A stretch of DNA of 64,000 nt from SZUA-35 sp963781035 (GTDB lineage: Bacteria > Actinomycetota > Acidimicrobiia > Acidimicrobiales > SZUA-35). This document shows positions 48,693 to 57,256 of the stretch, in pieces. The stretch lies in the NCBI GenBank assembly GCA_963781035.1, contig CAWAEN010000004.1, positions 372,001-436,000 of the forward strand, given 5' to 3'. Each line of letters opens with the position of its first letter. The stretch's first letter is position 1. The notes beneath the pieces were generated by a model. It made no database searches. It was not told the origin of the DNA and was given only the letters and a program-made list of their open reading frames with translations. Both the position numbers and the translations under genes were made by a program.

Positions 48693-50570
48693 GTGGGCTT
48701 GACCGGGCCACCGACATCCAACGCGTCCATTTCGACGCGCACCATCGAGGCCGGGGCGATCGGCAGCACGGAGTGGGCCCAACGCTCGATGTTCCGTCGT
48801 GGCATGTCCCTCTTGCGGCGGATGATCGGCATGCATCCACGTTCGATCCTGCTCGCTGCCTCAGCGGCACTTGTCTTCGCGTTCGGCACTGTCGGCTCCG
48901 CCGTCGTGCTCGGTCGTATCACCGACGACGTGGTCCTGCCGGCGTTCGAGGAGCCGGGGATCACGGGCGCGACCGTCTGGTGGGGAGTTCTCGCGTTGGC
49001 GGCCATCACCGTCATCCGGATCGTCGGCACGGTGGGTCGTCGCTACTTCGGCATGCTGGCCGGCGAAGAGGTCCAGCGGACCTATCGCCACCGGCTGGGG
49101 GAGAAGTACCTTCGGCTCCCACTGTCGTGGCACCAGGAACGTCCCACGGGCGAGCTGCTGGCCCACGTCGACAACGACGCCGAGATGGCCGCACAGGTGT
49201 TGATGCCTCTTCCGTTCACGATCGGTGTCTTCTTCCTCACGGTCTTCTCTGCGATCAGCCTCGTGTTGGTCGATCCGCTGCTCGCAGCCGTCGCGTTTGC
49301 GCTCTTTCCTGCCCTGGCATTCCTGAACCACGTCTACAGCCGACGAATCGAGGTGCCGGCGGCCCGCGTCCAGGACGATGTCGGCAAGGTCTCGGCGGTA
49401 GCCCACGAGAGCTTCGACGGCGCCCTGGTCGTGAAGACGCTCGGGCGAGCCGAAGCTGAAGGCGTTCGATTCGGCGAGCGCGTCGAGGAGCTGCGGAAGG
49501 ATCGCGTGGAAGTCGGGTTCCTGACCGCCGCGTTCGACACCGTCATCGACGTCCTGCCGAACATCGGCATCGTCGTGGTGGTCCTGCTCGGTACGTATCG
49601 CATCCAAGCCGGCGCCGTGACCCCGGGTGAGCTCGTCCAGGTCGCTTCGCTGTTCAGTGTTCTGTCCTTCCCGATGCGGGTCTTCGGCTTCTTCCTCACG
49701 AGCCTTCCGCCGTCGGTGGTCGCCCACGAGCGACTGGCCAGGGTGTTCGACTCCGAGGTCCCGCCGAGCCCGACATCGGTTCAGCCGCTGGCCGCCGGTG
49801 CTCTGGCCGTCGAGGCCAACGGGATCACGTTCTCCTTCGAAGAGGTGGCAGCGGGTGGAGACCTCCACGGACACCACGTCGCGCAGCAGCATCGCAGCCA
49901 GATCCTGAGCGGAGTCGATCTCGAGATCCAACCGGGGGAGACCGTTGCCATCGTCGGTTCGACCGGTGCCGGCAAGTCGACGCTCTGCTCGGTGCTGTGC
50001 GGCTTGTTGCCTCCCGAGGATGGCGTGGTTCGGATCGGCGGCGTCGCCGTCGATCATCTCGATCCGATCGAACGCACCGATGCCGTCGCGCTCGTCTTCC
50101 AGGAGTCGTTCCTCTTCGCCGATTCGGTGAGGGCGAACATCGATCTGTCCGGTCGTCTGTCAGACGACGAGGTGCATGCGGCGGCCGCGATCGCACGGGC
50201 CGACGCGTTCATCCAGGAACTGGCCGAGGGGTACGACACGGTCGTGGGTGAGCGGGGTGTGACCCTCTCCGGTGGGCAGCGTCAGCGCGTCGCCCTGGCC
50301 CGAGCGCTGATCCGCCGACCGCGCCTGCTCGTCCTCGACGATGCCACCAGCGCGGTCGACGCCGAGGTCGAGCAGCAGATCCTTGCCAACCTCCGCCGAT
50401 CGGTCGATGCCACCGTGATCGTCGTGGCGCAGCGCGTGTCGACGATCGAACTGGCTGATCGTGTCCTCTACTTCGACGGTGGACGGATCGCCGCCGTGGG
50501 TACCCATGCCGAGCTGCTGGCCAACCCCGGCTACGAGTCGCTCGTGCGGGCCTACGAGCAGGCAACCTGA
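48693..50570 (+). CDS. ABC exporter half-transporter, degenerate-site subunit
   Basis: A 625-residue permease-ATPase fusion (type IV exporter). Six spans run over about residues 50-345; the nucleotide-binding domain has Walker A GSTGAGKST (about 422-430), signature LSGGQRQR (524-531), Walker B LLVLDDATS with Asp in place of the catalytic Glu, and VVAQRVST with Gln where the H-loop His is expected. The site built on its own Walker motifs should be poor at hydrolysis. GTG 48693. Its stop overlaps the ATG of the partner (TGATG), so the two make a heterodimer. Confidence 0.9.
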   Translation: MGLTGPPTSNASISTRTIEAGAIGSTEWAQRSMFRRGMSLLRRMIGMHPRSILLAASAALVFAFGTVGSAVVLGRITDDVVLPAFEEPGITGATVWWGVLALAAITVIRIVGTVGRRYFGMLAGEEVQRTYRHRLGEKYLRLPLSWHQERPTGELLAHVDNDAEMAAQVLMPLPFTIGVFFLTVFSAISLVLVDPLLAAVAFALFPALAFLNHVYSRRIEVPAARVQDDVGKVSAVAHESFDGALVVKTLGRAEAEGVRFGERVEELRKDRVEVGFLTAAFDTVIDVLPNIGIVVVVLLGTYRIQAGAVTPGELVQVASLFSVLSFPMRVFGFFLTSLPPSVVAHERLARVFDSEVPPSPTSVQPLAAGALAVEANGITFSFEEVAAGGDLHGHHVAQQHRSQILSGVDLEIQPGETVAIVGSTGAGKSTLCSVLCGLLPPEDGVVRIGGVAVDHLDPIERTDAVALVFQESFLFADSVRANIDLSGRLSDDEVHAAAAIARADAFIQELAEGYDTVVGERGVTLSGGQRQRVALARALIRRPRLLVLDDATSAVDAEVEQQILANLRRSVDATVIVVAQRVSTIELADRVLYFDGGRIAAVGTHAELLANPGYESLVRAYEQAT

Positions 50571-52366
50571 TGGCGGCACCGACCTTCGAAGATGAACTCT
50601 TCATCACATCCGAAGAACACGGGGACGGCGCGTTCCAGGTGCTGCGTCGCGGCCTCGCCGAGACTCCCGAGGCCAGGGCCGGTCTCATCGCCACCTTCTT
50701 CATGGGCCTGTCGATCGCTGTCGGCAAGCTCGTGGTGCCGATCGTGATCCAGCGGGCGCTCGACCAGGGTGTGCTCGGTGACGAGGTGCGACCCGACATC
50801 GTGCGCACGAACGTCATCGTCGCGCTCGTTGTGGTGCTCGTGGCCGGCCTGATCTCGTGGCTCACCCAGCGGCGCCTCGTCGTGCGCGCCCAGGAGGCGC
50901 TTGCGGCGCTTCGCAATCGTGCGTTCGAGCGAGTCCATCAGCTCTCGATCGCAGACCACAACGACACTCGTCGCGGTGTGTTGGTGGCCAGGGTCACCAG
51001 TGACGCCGAGACGCTCAGCCGGTTCGTGCAATGGGGCCTGTTCTCGTGGACCGTGAATCCCACGGTCATCCTCGGGACCTTTGCCGTGCTCGCGTTCTAC
51101 TCCTGGCAGATCGCGCTGATCACCGTGATCTGTTACGCCCCGGTGATCCCGATCCTGCGCGTGCTCCAGGTGCGTCAACTGAGCGCCTACGACGCCTTCC
51201 GCACCCGCGTCGGGGAGATGGTCACGACCTTCGGCGAATCGGTCATGGGCGCCGCTGTTGTGCGGGCCTACGGCGTGGAGGACCGCAGTCAGCGCCGCCT
51301 CGATGTTGCCATCGAGGGGCGGTTCCGGGCTCGGGTGAAAGCGCAGTGGTACACGGCGTTCACCTTCACCGTCGGCGACTTCTTCGGTGCGTTGGCGCTG
51401 GCGGCGGCGCTCGTGTTCGGGATCGCCCAACGGGAGGCTTGGGATCTCCAGGCCGGCGAGCTGGTGGCGTGCCTGTTCCTGATCACACTTCTCCAGGGTC
51501 CGATCGCCGAGGTGAGCGAGACCCTCGACCAGACGCAGACCGCCGTGGCTGGTTGGCGAAAGATCCTCGACCTGATCGACCAACCGGCCGACGTGATCGA
51601 ACGGATCGATGGCCTCGAGATCCCGGGCGGTGCGATCGAGGTCGTCACCGAAGATCTGCAGTTCTCCTATCGCACGGGACCTCCGGTGCTCCACGGGGTG
51701 AACGTCACGATCCCAGCCGGTTCGAACGTCGCGATCGTGGGCGAGACCGGTTCCGGCAAGACGACGTTTGCGAAGTTGTTGTGCCGCTTGGCCGATCCTT
51801 CGGCCGGTGTTGTTCGGCTCAACGGCGTGAGCATGGTGGAAACCGACGCCGAGTCCCGCCATCGGTCGGTCCGGATGGCTCCGCAGGACGGGTTCCTGTT
51901 CGACACGACGGTGCGGGAGAACATCCGATTCGGGCGGCCCGGTGCCACCGACGACGACATCGACCGGGCGTTCGAGGTGCTGGATCTCACGTGGTGGATC
52001 CAGAAGCTGCCGGGCGGGCTCGATGCCCGAGTCGGGGAGCGGGGCGACAACCTGTCGGTCGGCGAGCGGCAGTTGGTGGCACTGGTGCGGGCGGCGCTGG
52101 CTGATCCTGGCCTGCTGATCCTCGACGAAGCGACCTCGGCGGTCGATCCGGAAACGGATCAGGCGCTGACCACCGCACTGCGCAAATTGGCCGAGGGGCG
52201 GACGCTGGTCAGCATCGCCCACCGGCTGGCGACGGCAGAGGCGGCCGACCTCGTGATGGTGTTCGACGCGGGCGAGCTGGTGGAGATGGGGTCGCATGCG
52301 GAGCTGGTCGAAGCCGGCGGTCGCTACGCAGCCCTGCACACCGCCTGGATCGGCAACACCCGCTGA
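50570..52366 (+). CDS. ABC exporter half-transporter, catalytic-site subunit
   Basis: A 598-residue partner of the preceding gene, also six spans plus ATPase. Walker A GETGSGKTT (about 390-398), Walker B LLILDEATSAVD with the catalytic Glu, and a normal H-loop SIAHRLAT; its signature is LSVGERQ (about 494-500), degenerate. In a heterodimer this subunit's Walker motifs face the intact LSGGQ of the other, giving one working and one degenerate site, as in TmrAB and BmrCD. Export of lipids or drugs is typical; substrate unknown. Confidence 0.9.
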   Translation: MAAPTFEDELFITSEEHGDGAFQVLRRGLAETPEARAGLIATFFMGLSIAVGKLVVPIVIQRALDQGVLGDEVRPDIVRTNVIVALVVVLVAGLISWLTQRRLVVRAQEALAALRNRAFERVHQLSIADHNDTRRGVLVARVTSDAETLSRFVQWGLFSWTVNPTVILGTFAVLAFYSWQIALITVICYAPVIPILRVLQVRQLSAYDAFRTRVGEMVTTFGESVMGAAVVRAYGVEDRSQRRLDVAIEGRFRARVKAQWYTAFTFTVGDFFGALALAAALVFGIAQREAWDLQAGELVACLFLITLLQGPIAEVSETLDQTQTAVAGWRKILDLIDQPADVIERIDGLEIPGGAIEVVTEDLQFSYRTGPPVLHGVNVTIPAGSNVAIVGETGSGKTTFAKLLCRLADPSAGVVRLNGVSMVETDAESRHRSVRMAPQDGFLFDTTVRENIRFGRPGATDDDIDRAFEVLDLTWWIQKLPGGLDARVGERGDNLSVGERQLVALVRAALADPGLLILDEATSAVDPETDQALTTALRKLAEGRTLVSIAHRLATAEAADLVMVFDAGELVEMGSHAELVEAGGRYAALHTAWIGNTR

Positions 52367-52371
52367 TTCGC

Positions 52372-52420
52372 AAACCTCGGGTTTGAGCCCCACAGAATCG
52401 GGGGTCATAGCCTCGGGTTG
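52372..52420. repeat. Intergenic palindromic repeat, copy 1
   Basis: About 49 bases after the ABC gene stop: outer AAACC-TCG-GGTTT mini-hairpin, central CCCC/GGGG stem, and a further CCTCGGGTT. It is close to the reverse complement of copy 2 at 54092. May act as a terminator or REP-like element. Confidence 0.75.
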
Positions 52421-52512
52421 ACGTGGACCCACTCTTTGGTGCGCGTCGCAGTGCGGCTGGCTACCATGCGAAACGCCCAACTCGGGCACAAGCGCAAAGG
52501 AGCGACCAGGTC

Positions 52513-53502
52513 GTGAGCAAGGCACCCGTTCGAGTCACCGTCACCGGAGCTGCAGGCCAGATCGGCTACAGCCTCCTCTTCCGCATCGCTTCCGGCGCTC
52601 TGTTGGGAGACGATCAGCCCGTCATCCTCCAGATGCTCGAGATCACGCCGGCGCTCGGAGCGCTCGAAGGGGTGGCGATGGAGCTCGACGACTGCGCGTT
52701 CCCGCTGCTCGCCGGCATGGTCCGCACCGACGACGCCGACGTTGCCTTCGGCGATGCCGACTACGCCTTGCTCGTCGGCGCCATGCCGCGTAAGGCAGGC
52801 ATGGAGCGAGCCGATCTGCTCGAGGCCAACGGTGGCATCTTCGGCCCGCAGGGCAAGGCGATCAACGACAGCGCCAGCAAGGACATCAAGGCGCTCGTGG
52901 TCGGCAACCCGGCCAACACCAATGCGCTGATCACCCTGTCGAATGCGCCGGACATCGATCCCCGCCAGATCCAGGCCATGACCCGTCTCGACCACAACCG
53001 TGCGCTCAGCCAGCTCGCAGCCAAGACGGGGGCGACCGTCAACGACATCAGGAAGATGACCGTCTGGGGCAACCACTCCACCACCCAGTACCCCGACATC
53101 TTCCACTGCGAGGTCAAGGGCGCAGAAGGCCGACCAGATGGTGAACGACCAGGCTTGGCTCGAGAACGAGTTCATCCCGACTGTCGCCAAGCGCGGTGCT
53201 GCCATCATCGAGGCCCGCGGCGCATCCTCGGCAGCGTCGGCTGCCAACGCCGCCATCGATCACTCCACGACTGGGCTCTCGGCACACCCGATGGCGACTG
53301 GGTCTCCATGTCGGTCATCTCGGATGGTTCGTACGGAGCCCCGGAAGGCATCGTCACCTCGTTCCCGACCGTCTGCGCCGGCGGCGACTTCCACATCGTG
53401 CAGGGTCTCGAGATCAACGACTTCAGCCAGAAGCGGATCGAAATCACCTGGGCCGAGCTCGTCGAGGAGCGCGACACGGTGAAGGGCCTCGGGCTGCTGT
53501 AG
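52513..53502 (+). CDS. mdh: Malate dehydrogenase, two apparent frameshifts
   Basis: NAD-dependent malate dehydrogenase, 329 residues once repaired, the family length. TVTGAAGQIGYSLLFRIASG binds NAD; GAMPRKAGMERADLL has the substrate Arg; VVGNPANTNALI, MTRLDHNRALSQLA and WGNHSTTQYPDI carry the catalytic Asp and His. Breaks: extra base at 53124-53125 (gca/gcg written gcag) and a missing wobble base at 53262-53263; the middle frame gives MVNDQAWLENEFIPTVAKRG and the last DWALGTPDGDWVSMSVISDG. GTG 52513 starts MSKAPVRVTVTG. Two shifts that cancel make the open frame look continuous but wrong. Confidence 0.95.
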   Translation: MSKAPVRVTVTGAAGQIGYSLLFRIASGALLGDDQPVILQMLEITPALGALEGVAMELDDCAFPLLAGMVRTDDADVAFGDADYALLVGAMPRKAGMERADLLEANGGIFGPQGKAINDSASKDIKALVVGNPANTNALITLSNAPDIDPRQIQAMTRLDHNRALSQLAAKTGATVNDIRKMTVWGNHSTTQYPDIFHCEVKGAEGRPDGERPGLARERVHPDCRQARCCHHRGPRRILGSVGCQRRHRSLHDWALGTPDGDWVSMSVISDGSYGAPEGIVTSFPTVCAGGDFHIVQGLEINDFSQKRIEITWAELVEERDTVKGLGLL

Positions 53503-53627
53503 CAGCGGACAGGCTGTCGCCTTCGGGTGCGGGCGCCTGGAATCAGAAATGACGCAACTCGATTCGACTGGCGGGGCCTCGTGGCTCCGCCGGTCGACGT
53601 TGTGGTCGACCGACATAGGCTCGGCGA

Positions 53628-54092
53628 ATGACAGCCGAACTCGTCAACACGTTCTACACCGCACTCGCCGATCGAGATGGTGAGGCGATGGCCGGCTGCT
53701 ACAGCGACGGCGCCGTCTTCGAGGATCCGGCCTTCGGCGTCCTCACCGGCCGCGACCCGGGCGACATGTGGCGGATGTTGTGCTCGAGCGACACCGACCT
53801 CTCGGTCACCCACACGATCGTCGAGGCGACTGACACGTCGGCGGTGACGAAGTGGGTGGCGGAATACACCTTCACCGCCACGGGTCGTCCGGTTCGCAAC
53901 GAGGTGACGGCGACGATGAGGATCGCCGACGGGAAGATCGTCGCCCACAAGGACGTGTTCGACTTCTGGAAATGGTCGTCGCAGGCGCTCGGCATTCCCG
54001 GCAAGTTCCTCGGCTGGACTCCGTTGCTCAAAGCGAAGGTCCAGAAGACGACGCGGCAGAGTCTCGACGCCTTTCAGGCGAAGAGGACCTGA
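53628..54092 (+). CDS. NTF2/SnoaL-like protein
   Basis: A 154-residue cone-fold protein. ELVNTFYTALADRDGEAMAG, then CYSDGAVFEDPAFGVLTGR, and the beta-rich TKWVAEYTFTATGRPVRNEV match the SnoaL/NTF2-like group. No catalytic site can be named. A single gene; its stop is at the start of intergenic repeat copy 2. Confidence 0.8.
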   Translation: MTAELVNTFYTALADRDGEAMAGCYSDGAVFEDPAFGVLTGRDPGDMWRMLCSSDTDLSVTHTIVEATDTSAVTKWVAEYTFTATGRPVRNEVTATMRIADGKIVAHKDVFDFWKWSSQALGIPGKFLGWTPLLKAKVQKTTRQSLDAFQAKRT

Positions 54093-54139
54093 ACCCGAGG
54101 TTACGACCCCCGATTCTGTGGGGCGTAAACCCGAGGTTT
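54092..54139. repeat. Intergenic palindromic repeat, copy 2
   Basis: About 48 bases: AACCCGAGGTT, central GACCCCCG with GGGG stem, then AAACCCGAGGTTT. Near reverse complement of copy 1. It begins on the last base of the NTF2-like stop codon and lies between convergent genes. Confidence 0.75.
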
Positions 54140-54143
54140 GGGG

Positions 54144-55010
54144 CTACTTCAAGAATTTGCTGGTGGTGTTGTCGGCGAGGACTTTGCCGGCGGTCTGTTC
54201 AGTGGGGCAGTAGTAGACGGTGTACTTGCGGTACTCGACGGTGTGCACCGTGTCGCCGCACGGGCCGTCATCACCCCGGCCCAGGCAGGGCTCGGCCGAC
54301 CGGTTGTGCACCTTCGAGGGCCGGTCCACACTCTTGCCGATGTCGTCCAGCGTGCGCTCGTGTTCGGTGGCCGCAGCAACCACTCGCAGCGTCGATTCGT
54401 AGAGCGCGGTCATCTCGTCGTCACCGACCTTCGAAGCGTTGGCGAACGGTGACAGGCCGGCGTCGAACAGGATCTCGTTGGCCAGCATTCGCCCGAGTCC
54501 TGAAACGATGCCCTGCGTCCGCAACACGCCGTGTAACCGTCGGCTGTGGGCACCGATCACGGCCGCGAATTCGTCCCGGTCGAGGGTGGTCGGATCCGGC
54601 CCGAGCCCGAGCAGCGGGTCTTGCTCGCGTGGCTCGCCTCGCACCGCCCAGACGCCCGCCTTTCGTTCGGTCCCGGCCTCGGTGAGCAGCCAAGCGAGCT
54701 CGCCATCCGGCCCTTCGAACACCCAGCGGGCGATCCCGTTCCTGGGTTTCTTCGACTGCTTCGGATCGGGACGGAGTCGACCACCCTGCATCAGGTGCAC
54801 GACGTGGGTGATGTCGTTGTCGAACCGAAGCATCAGATACTTGGCTTGGCGTTCGACGCCGACCAACGAAGCACCGACGGCAGCATCAGCGGGAGGGTCG
54901 AACGTCTTCAGCCCCGCGAAGTTGATCAGGCGAAAGGCGAGCAGGGTCGAGCCGGCCAGCGCGTCGGTCATCCGCTCACAGTGAGCCTGCACTTCGGGCA
55001 TCTCGGGCAC
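54144..55010 (-). CDS. Fpg/Nei family DNA glycosylase
   Basis: A 288-residue base-excision repair enzyme. The N-terminus MPEMPEVQAHCERM has the catalytic Pro2 (after Met loss) and Glu; KYLMLRFDNDITHVVHLMQG and the helix-two-turn-helix VSGLGRMLANEILFDAGLSP follow. At the C-terminus the zinc finger is incomplete: Cys residues in PCLGRGDDGPCGD and YYCPTEQTAGK, the fourth replaced by Glu. ATG 55010. Probably removes oxidised purines or pyrimidines; exact spectrum uncertain. Confidence 0.9.
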   Translation of the reverse strand: MPEMPEVQAHCERMTDALAGSTLLAFRLINFAGLKTFDPPADAAVGASLVGVERQAKYLMLRFDNDITHVVHLMQGGRLRPDPKQSKKPRNGIARWVFEGPDGELAWLLTEAGTERKAGVWAVRGEPREQDPLLGLGPDPTTLDRDEFAAVIGAHSRRLHGVLRTQGIVSGLGRMLANEILFDAGLSPFANASKVGDDEMTALYESTLRVVAAATEHERTLDDIGKSVDRPSKVHNRSAEPCLGRGDDGPCGDTVHTVEYRKYTVYYCPTEQTAGKVLADNTTSKFLK

Positions 55011-55141
55011 GGGAAGACCCTAGCTCTCGCCGTCACACAGCTCGACGACGAGGTGAAGCAGTCTGGTGTCCTGCCACCGCAAGTCTGCGGTGGCAGCTGT
55101 GTCGACGAACACGACGGTGCATCCGTGAGGTGCGGTCAGCG

Positions 55142-55189
55142 AACCGGAGGCTGTGACCCCCGGAAACGGGGGTCAGAAACCTCGGGTTT
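55142..55189. repeat. Intergenic palindromic repeat, copy 3
   Basis: About 48 bases in the 184-base gap upstream of the Fpg/Nei gene and just past the end of the leftward SCP2-like gene: AACCGGAGG, perfect GACCCCCG-GAAA-CGGGGGTC hairpin, then AAACCTCGGGTTT. Same plan as copies 1 and 2. The remainder of the gap shows nothing else. Confidence 0.75.
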
Positions 55190-55194
55190 GATGG

Positions 55195-55560
55195 TCAGTA
55201 GGTGGTGGTGGCTCGTAGCTCGGTGAGAGCGTCATCGACCGCAGCGAGGCTGTCGGTGGTGCCGACGAGGGCTTGAGCATCGCCGCCGATTCGCATGTCG
55301 CCGTCGAGGAATGCACGCTGGGCGCTGAGCTCTCCGCGAGCGATGCCACAGGCGACAGTCCAGGTCATCTGGAGCGTGACCGGAGCGTCGACGCCGAACC
55401 GAACGGTGACGGCGTCAGGCCCCAGCTGCAGGGTGTAGGACCGATCTCCGTCCGGCCCGTCGGTGACGACGTATGCGATCGAGAATGCCTCGTCGACCGG
55501 CTCGACACCGGCGACGGCGATCGCCGCACGGTCCAACCAGGCATCGCTCAGATACTTCAC
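55195..55560 (-). CDS. SCP2 sterol-binding domain protein
   Basis: A 121-residue single-domain SCP2-like lipid-binding protein: FSIAYVVTDGPDGDRSYTLQ, then VTLQMTWTVACGIARGELSA, GDMRIGGDAQALVG match the fold's typical strand order and the conserved helix. It is the last gene of a leftward run and starts 10 bases after the second dynamin-like gene. Could carry lipids for the membrane-remodelling GTPases, an inference from position. Confidence 0.78.
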   Translation of the reverse strand: MKYLSDAWLDRAAIAVAGVEPVDEAFSIAYVVTDGPDGDRSYTLQLGPDAVTVRFGVDAPVTLQMTWTVACGIARGELSAQRAFLDGDMRIGGDAQALVGTTDSLAAVDDALTELRATTTY

Positions 55561-55570
55561 GAACTGGAGG

Positions 55571-57256
55571 CTATCGGGCAGGGTCGATGCGCTCGGAGGC
55601 AGCCATCAGACGCCGGTCGGCTCCGGCCCGCTCGAGGAGTGCGGCCAAGGTGCCACGGTCCGCCAGCTCGCGCCTGACCGGTGCGACGACGAGATCGTTG
55701 GCCACGATCCCGACGTTCTTGATCGCCGCTGCCTTTGTGCGCCGAGCGGCGCGTCTGGCGCTCAATCCGGCCACTCGTCGTGCGATCACCGCCACCAGGA
55801 GACCAACGGCCACTCCGGCGCCGAACAGCAGCGTGGGGATCGGCCAGCCTCGCCACTCGGGTGTGGGAGGGTCGGGGATCTGGAACCACTGGAGGGCGAA
55901 CAGAACGGTCAACCACACGAACCCGACGGCGGCGGCGACGGCCAACGCGATCTGGATGACACCGATCAGCGACCACCAGCGTGGGGTACGCCCGGCATGG
56001 TCGCGAACGCCGTCGGCGACGGCCCGATCGAGCCGATCCGAGAGGATCGCGGGCGGAGGAGTGCCTGCGGCTCGCAGCAACTGCGGCCACGGATCGGCGA
56101 GCTCGCGGCTCACGCCGTCGACGAACGTGCGGATGGCACCGTCGACCCGCAACGACTGGGCGGCCGAAGCCGTCGGCAACGAGCTGCGCCCCGAGCTGCC
56201 GCGGCCGAGGTGGAGCCGGCCGAGCGGATGTGGCCGGAGCCTCCTCACCCATCGGGTGTACGGCCATCCCATGACGCCGGCGGCATCTCGCTTCGTTCCG
56301 GCGGCGACGGCTTCGGTGACCTTCTCGATACCGGTCGCATCGACCAGCTCGGCCGCGAGCCGTTCGGTGGCCCGTCGATCGATGTCGTCGCCTGATCGTT
56401 TGGCCGAGACGGCGCCGTTGGACCGTGCCATCTCGCTGGCTGCCACCGCCACATCGGCCTGGAGTCGAGACGCCATGGCCTCGGAGCTGCGCACCGCGGC
56501 GGCAAGACGGTCTCGAAGCCGCTCGACGCCGTCGCCGGTCGCCGCCGACAACGAGATGACCAGCGGATCGTCGATGCCGTCGGCCACGGCGAGGCGGGCA
56601 AGGTCGGCCTCGCAGACCTGTTGCGCCGCAGGGTCGAGCCTGTCGGTCTTGTTCAGTACCAGAACCGTGACCGCGTCGTGACCGGCGAGCGAGGACAGAT
56701 ACCGATGGAGCGCAGCGTCGGCGTACTTCTCCGGATCGGTGACCCACACCATCAGATCGCAGTGCTCGGCAATGCGTTCCATCTCGAGACGATGACCGAC
56801 CTCGACCGAGTCGTGGTCCGGCACGTCGAGAAGCACCAACCCGCCCAGGTCGCCAGGGGTGACGAGATGGCGGCGGTCGACCTCCAGCCAATCGAGCAGC
56901 GGCCCGCTGGTCGACACCGTGTCCGCATCACCCCAGACGCAGGCCATCGTCGACGAGGTCGTCGGCCGACGCACGCCCGTCTTGGCGACTTCGTCGCCGA
57001 CCAGCGCATTGGTGAGGGTCGACTTGCCTGCACCGGTGGCCCCGAGCAGCGCGACGAGCGTGTGGGTCGTGCCATGACGAAGGCGCTCGTCGGCCTTGGC
57101 GACGACGTTCTGCCCGAAGGCGACGGCGTCGGCGTCGAGTCGGCCGTCGGCCAGGTCGATCGCCGACCGGAGCGCGTCGAGGCGCTCCGGGAGCGAGATG
57201 CTGCCTGAACGTGAACGGCCGATCACGAGATGGGCCTCATGGCCGAACCAGTCCAT
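55571..57256 (-). CDS. Dynamin-like GTPase, second of a pair
   Basis: A 561-residue GTPase with C-terminal membrane segments. G1 LLGATGAGKSTLTNALVG (about residues 71-88), G3 LLDVPDHDS, and G4 LVLNKTDRLDP; helical stalk about 220-430, then two hydrophobic stretches (SLIGVIQIALAVAAAVGFVW and IPTLLFGAGVAVGLLVAVIA). ATG 57256 overlaps the preceding gene by 20 bases; GTG 57226 is the alternative. Organisation fits the paired bacterial dynamin-like proteins such as Streptomyces DynA/DynB, which act at division septa. SCP2 protein follows directly. Confidence 0.85.
   Translation of the reverse strand: MDWFGHEAHLVIGRSRSGSISLPERLDALRSAIDLADGRLDADAVAFGQNVVAKADERLRHGTTHTLVALLGATGAGKSTLTNALVGDEVAKTGVRRPTTSSTMACVWGDADTVSTSGPLLDWLEVDRRHLVTPGDLGGLVLLDVPDHDSVEVGHRLEMERIAEHCDLMVWVTDPEKYADAALHRYLSSLAGHDAVTVLVLNKTDRLDPAAQQVCEADLARLAVADGIDDPLVISLSAATGDGVERLRDRLAAAVRSSEAMASRLQADVAVAASEMARSNGAVSAKRSGDDIDRRATERLAAELVDATGIEKVTEAVAAGTKRDAAGVMGWPYTRWVRRLRPHPLGRLHLGRGSSGRSSLPTASAAQSLRVDGAIRTFVDGVSRELADPWPQLLRAAGTPPPAILSDRLDRAVADGVRDHAGRTPRWWSLIGVIQIALAVAAAVGFVWLTVLFALQWFQIPDPPTPEWRGWPIPTLLFGAGVAVGLLVAVIARRVAGLSARRAARRTKAAAIKNVGIVANDLVVAPVRRELADRGTLAALLERAGADRRLMAASERIDPAR

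Noticed and set aside
52423..53502. Reading mdh as one continuous open frame from 52423
   Set aside because: The frame stays open, but between about 53125 and 53262 it encodes Arg/His-rich nonsense while the +1 frame holds standard malate dehydrogenase sequence; two compensating indels are the better reading, and the start is GTG 52513.
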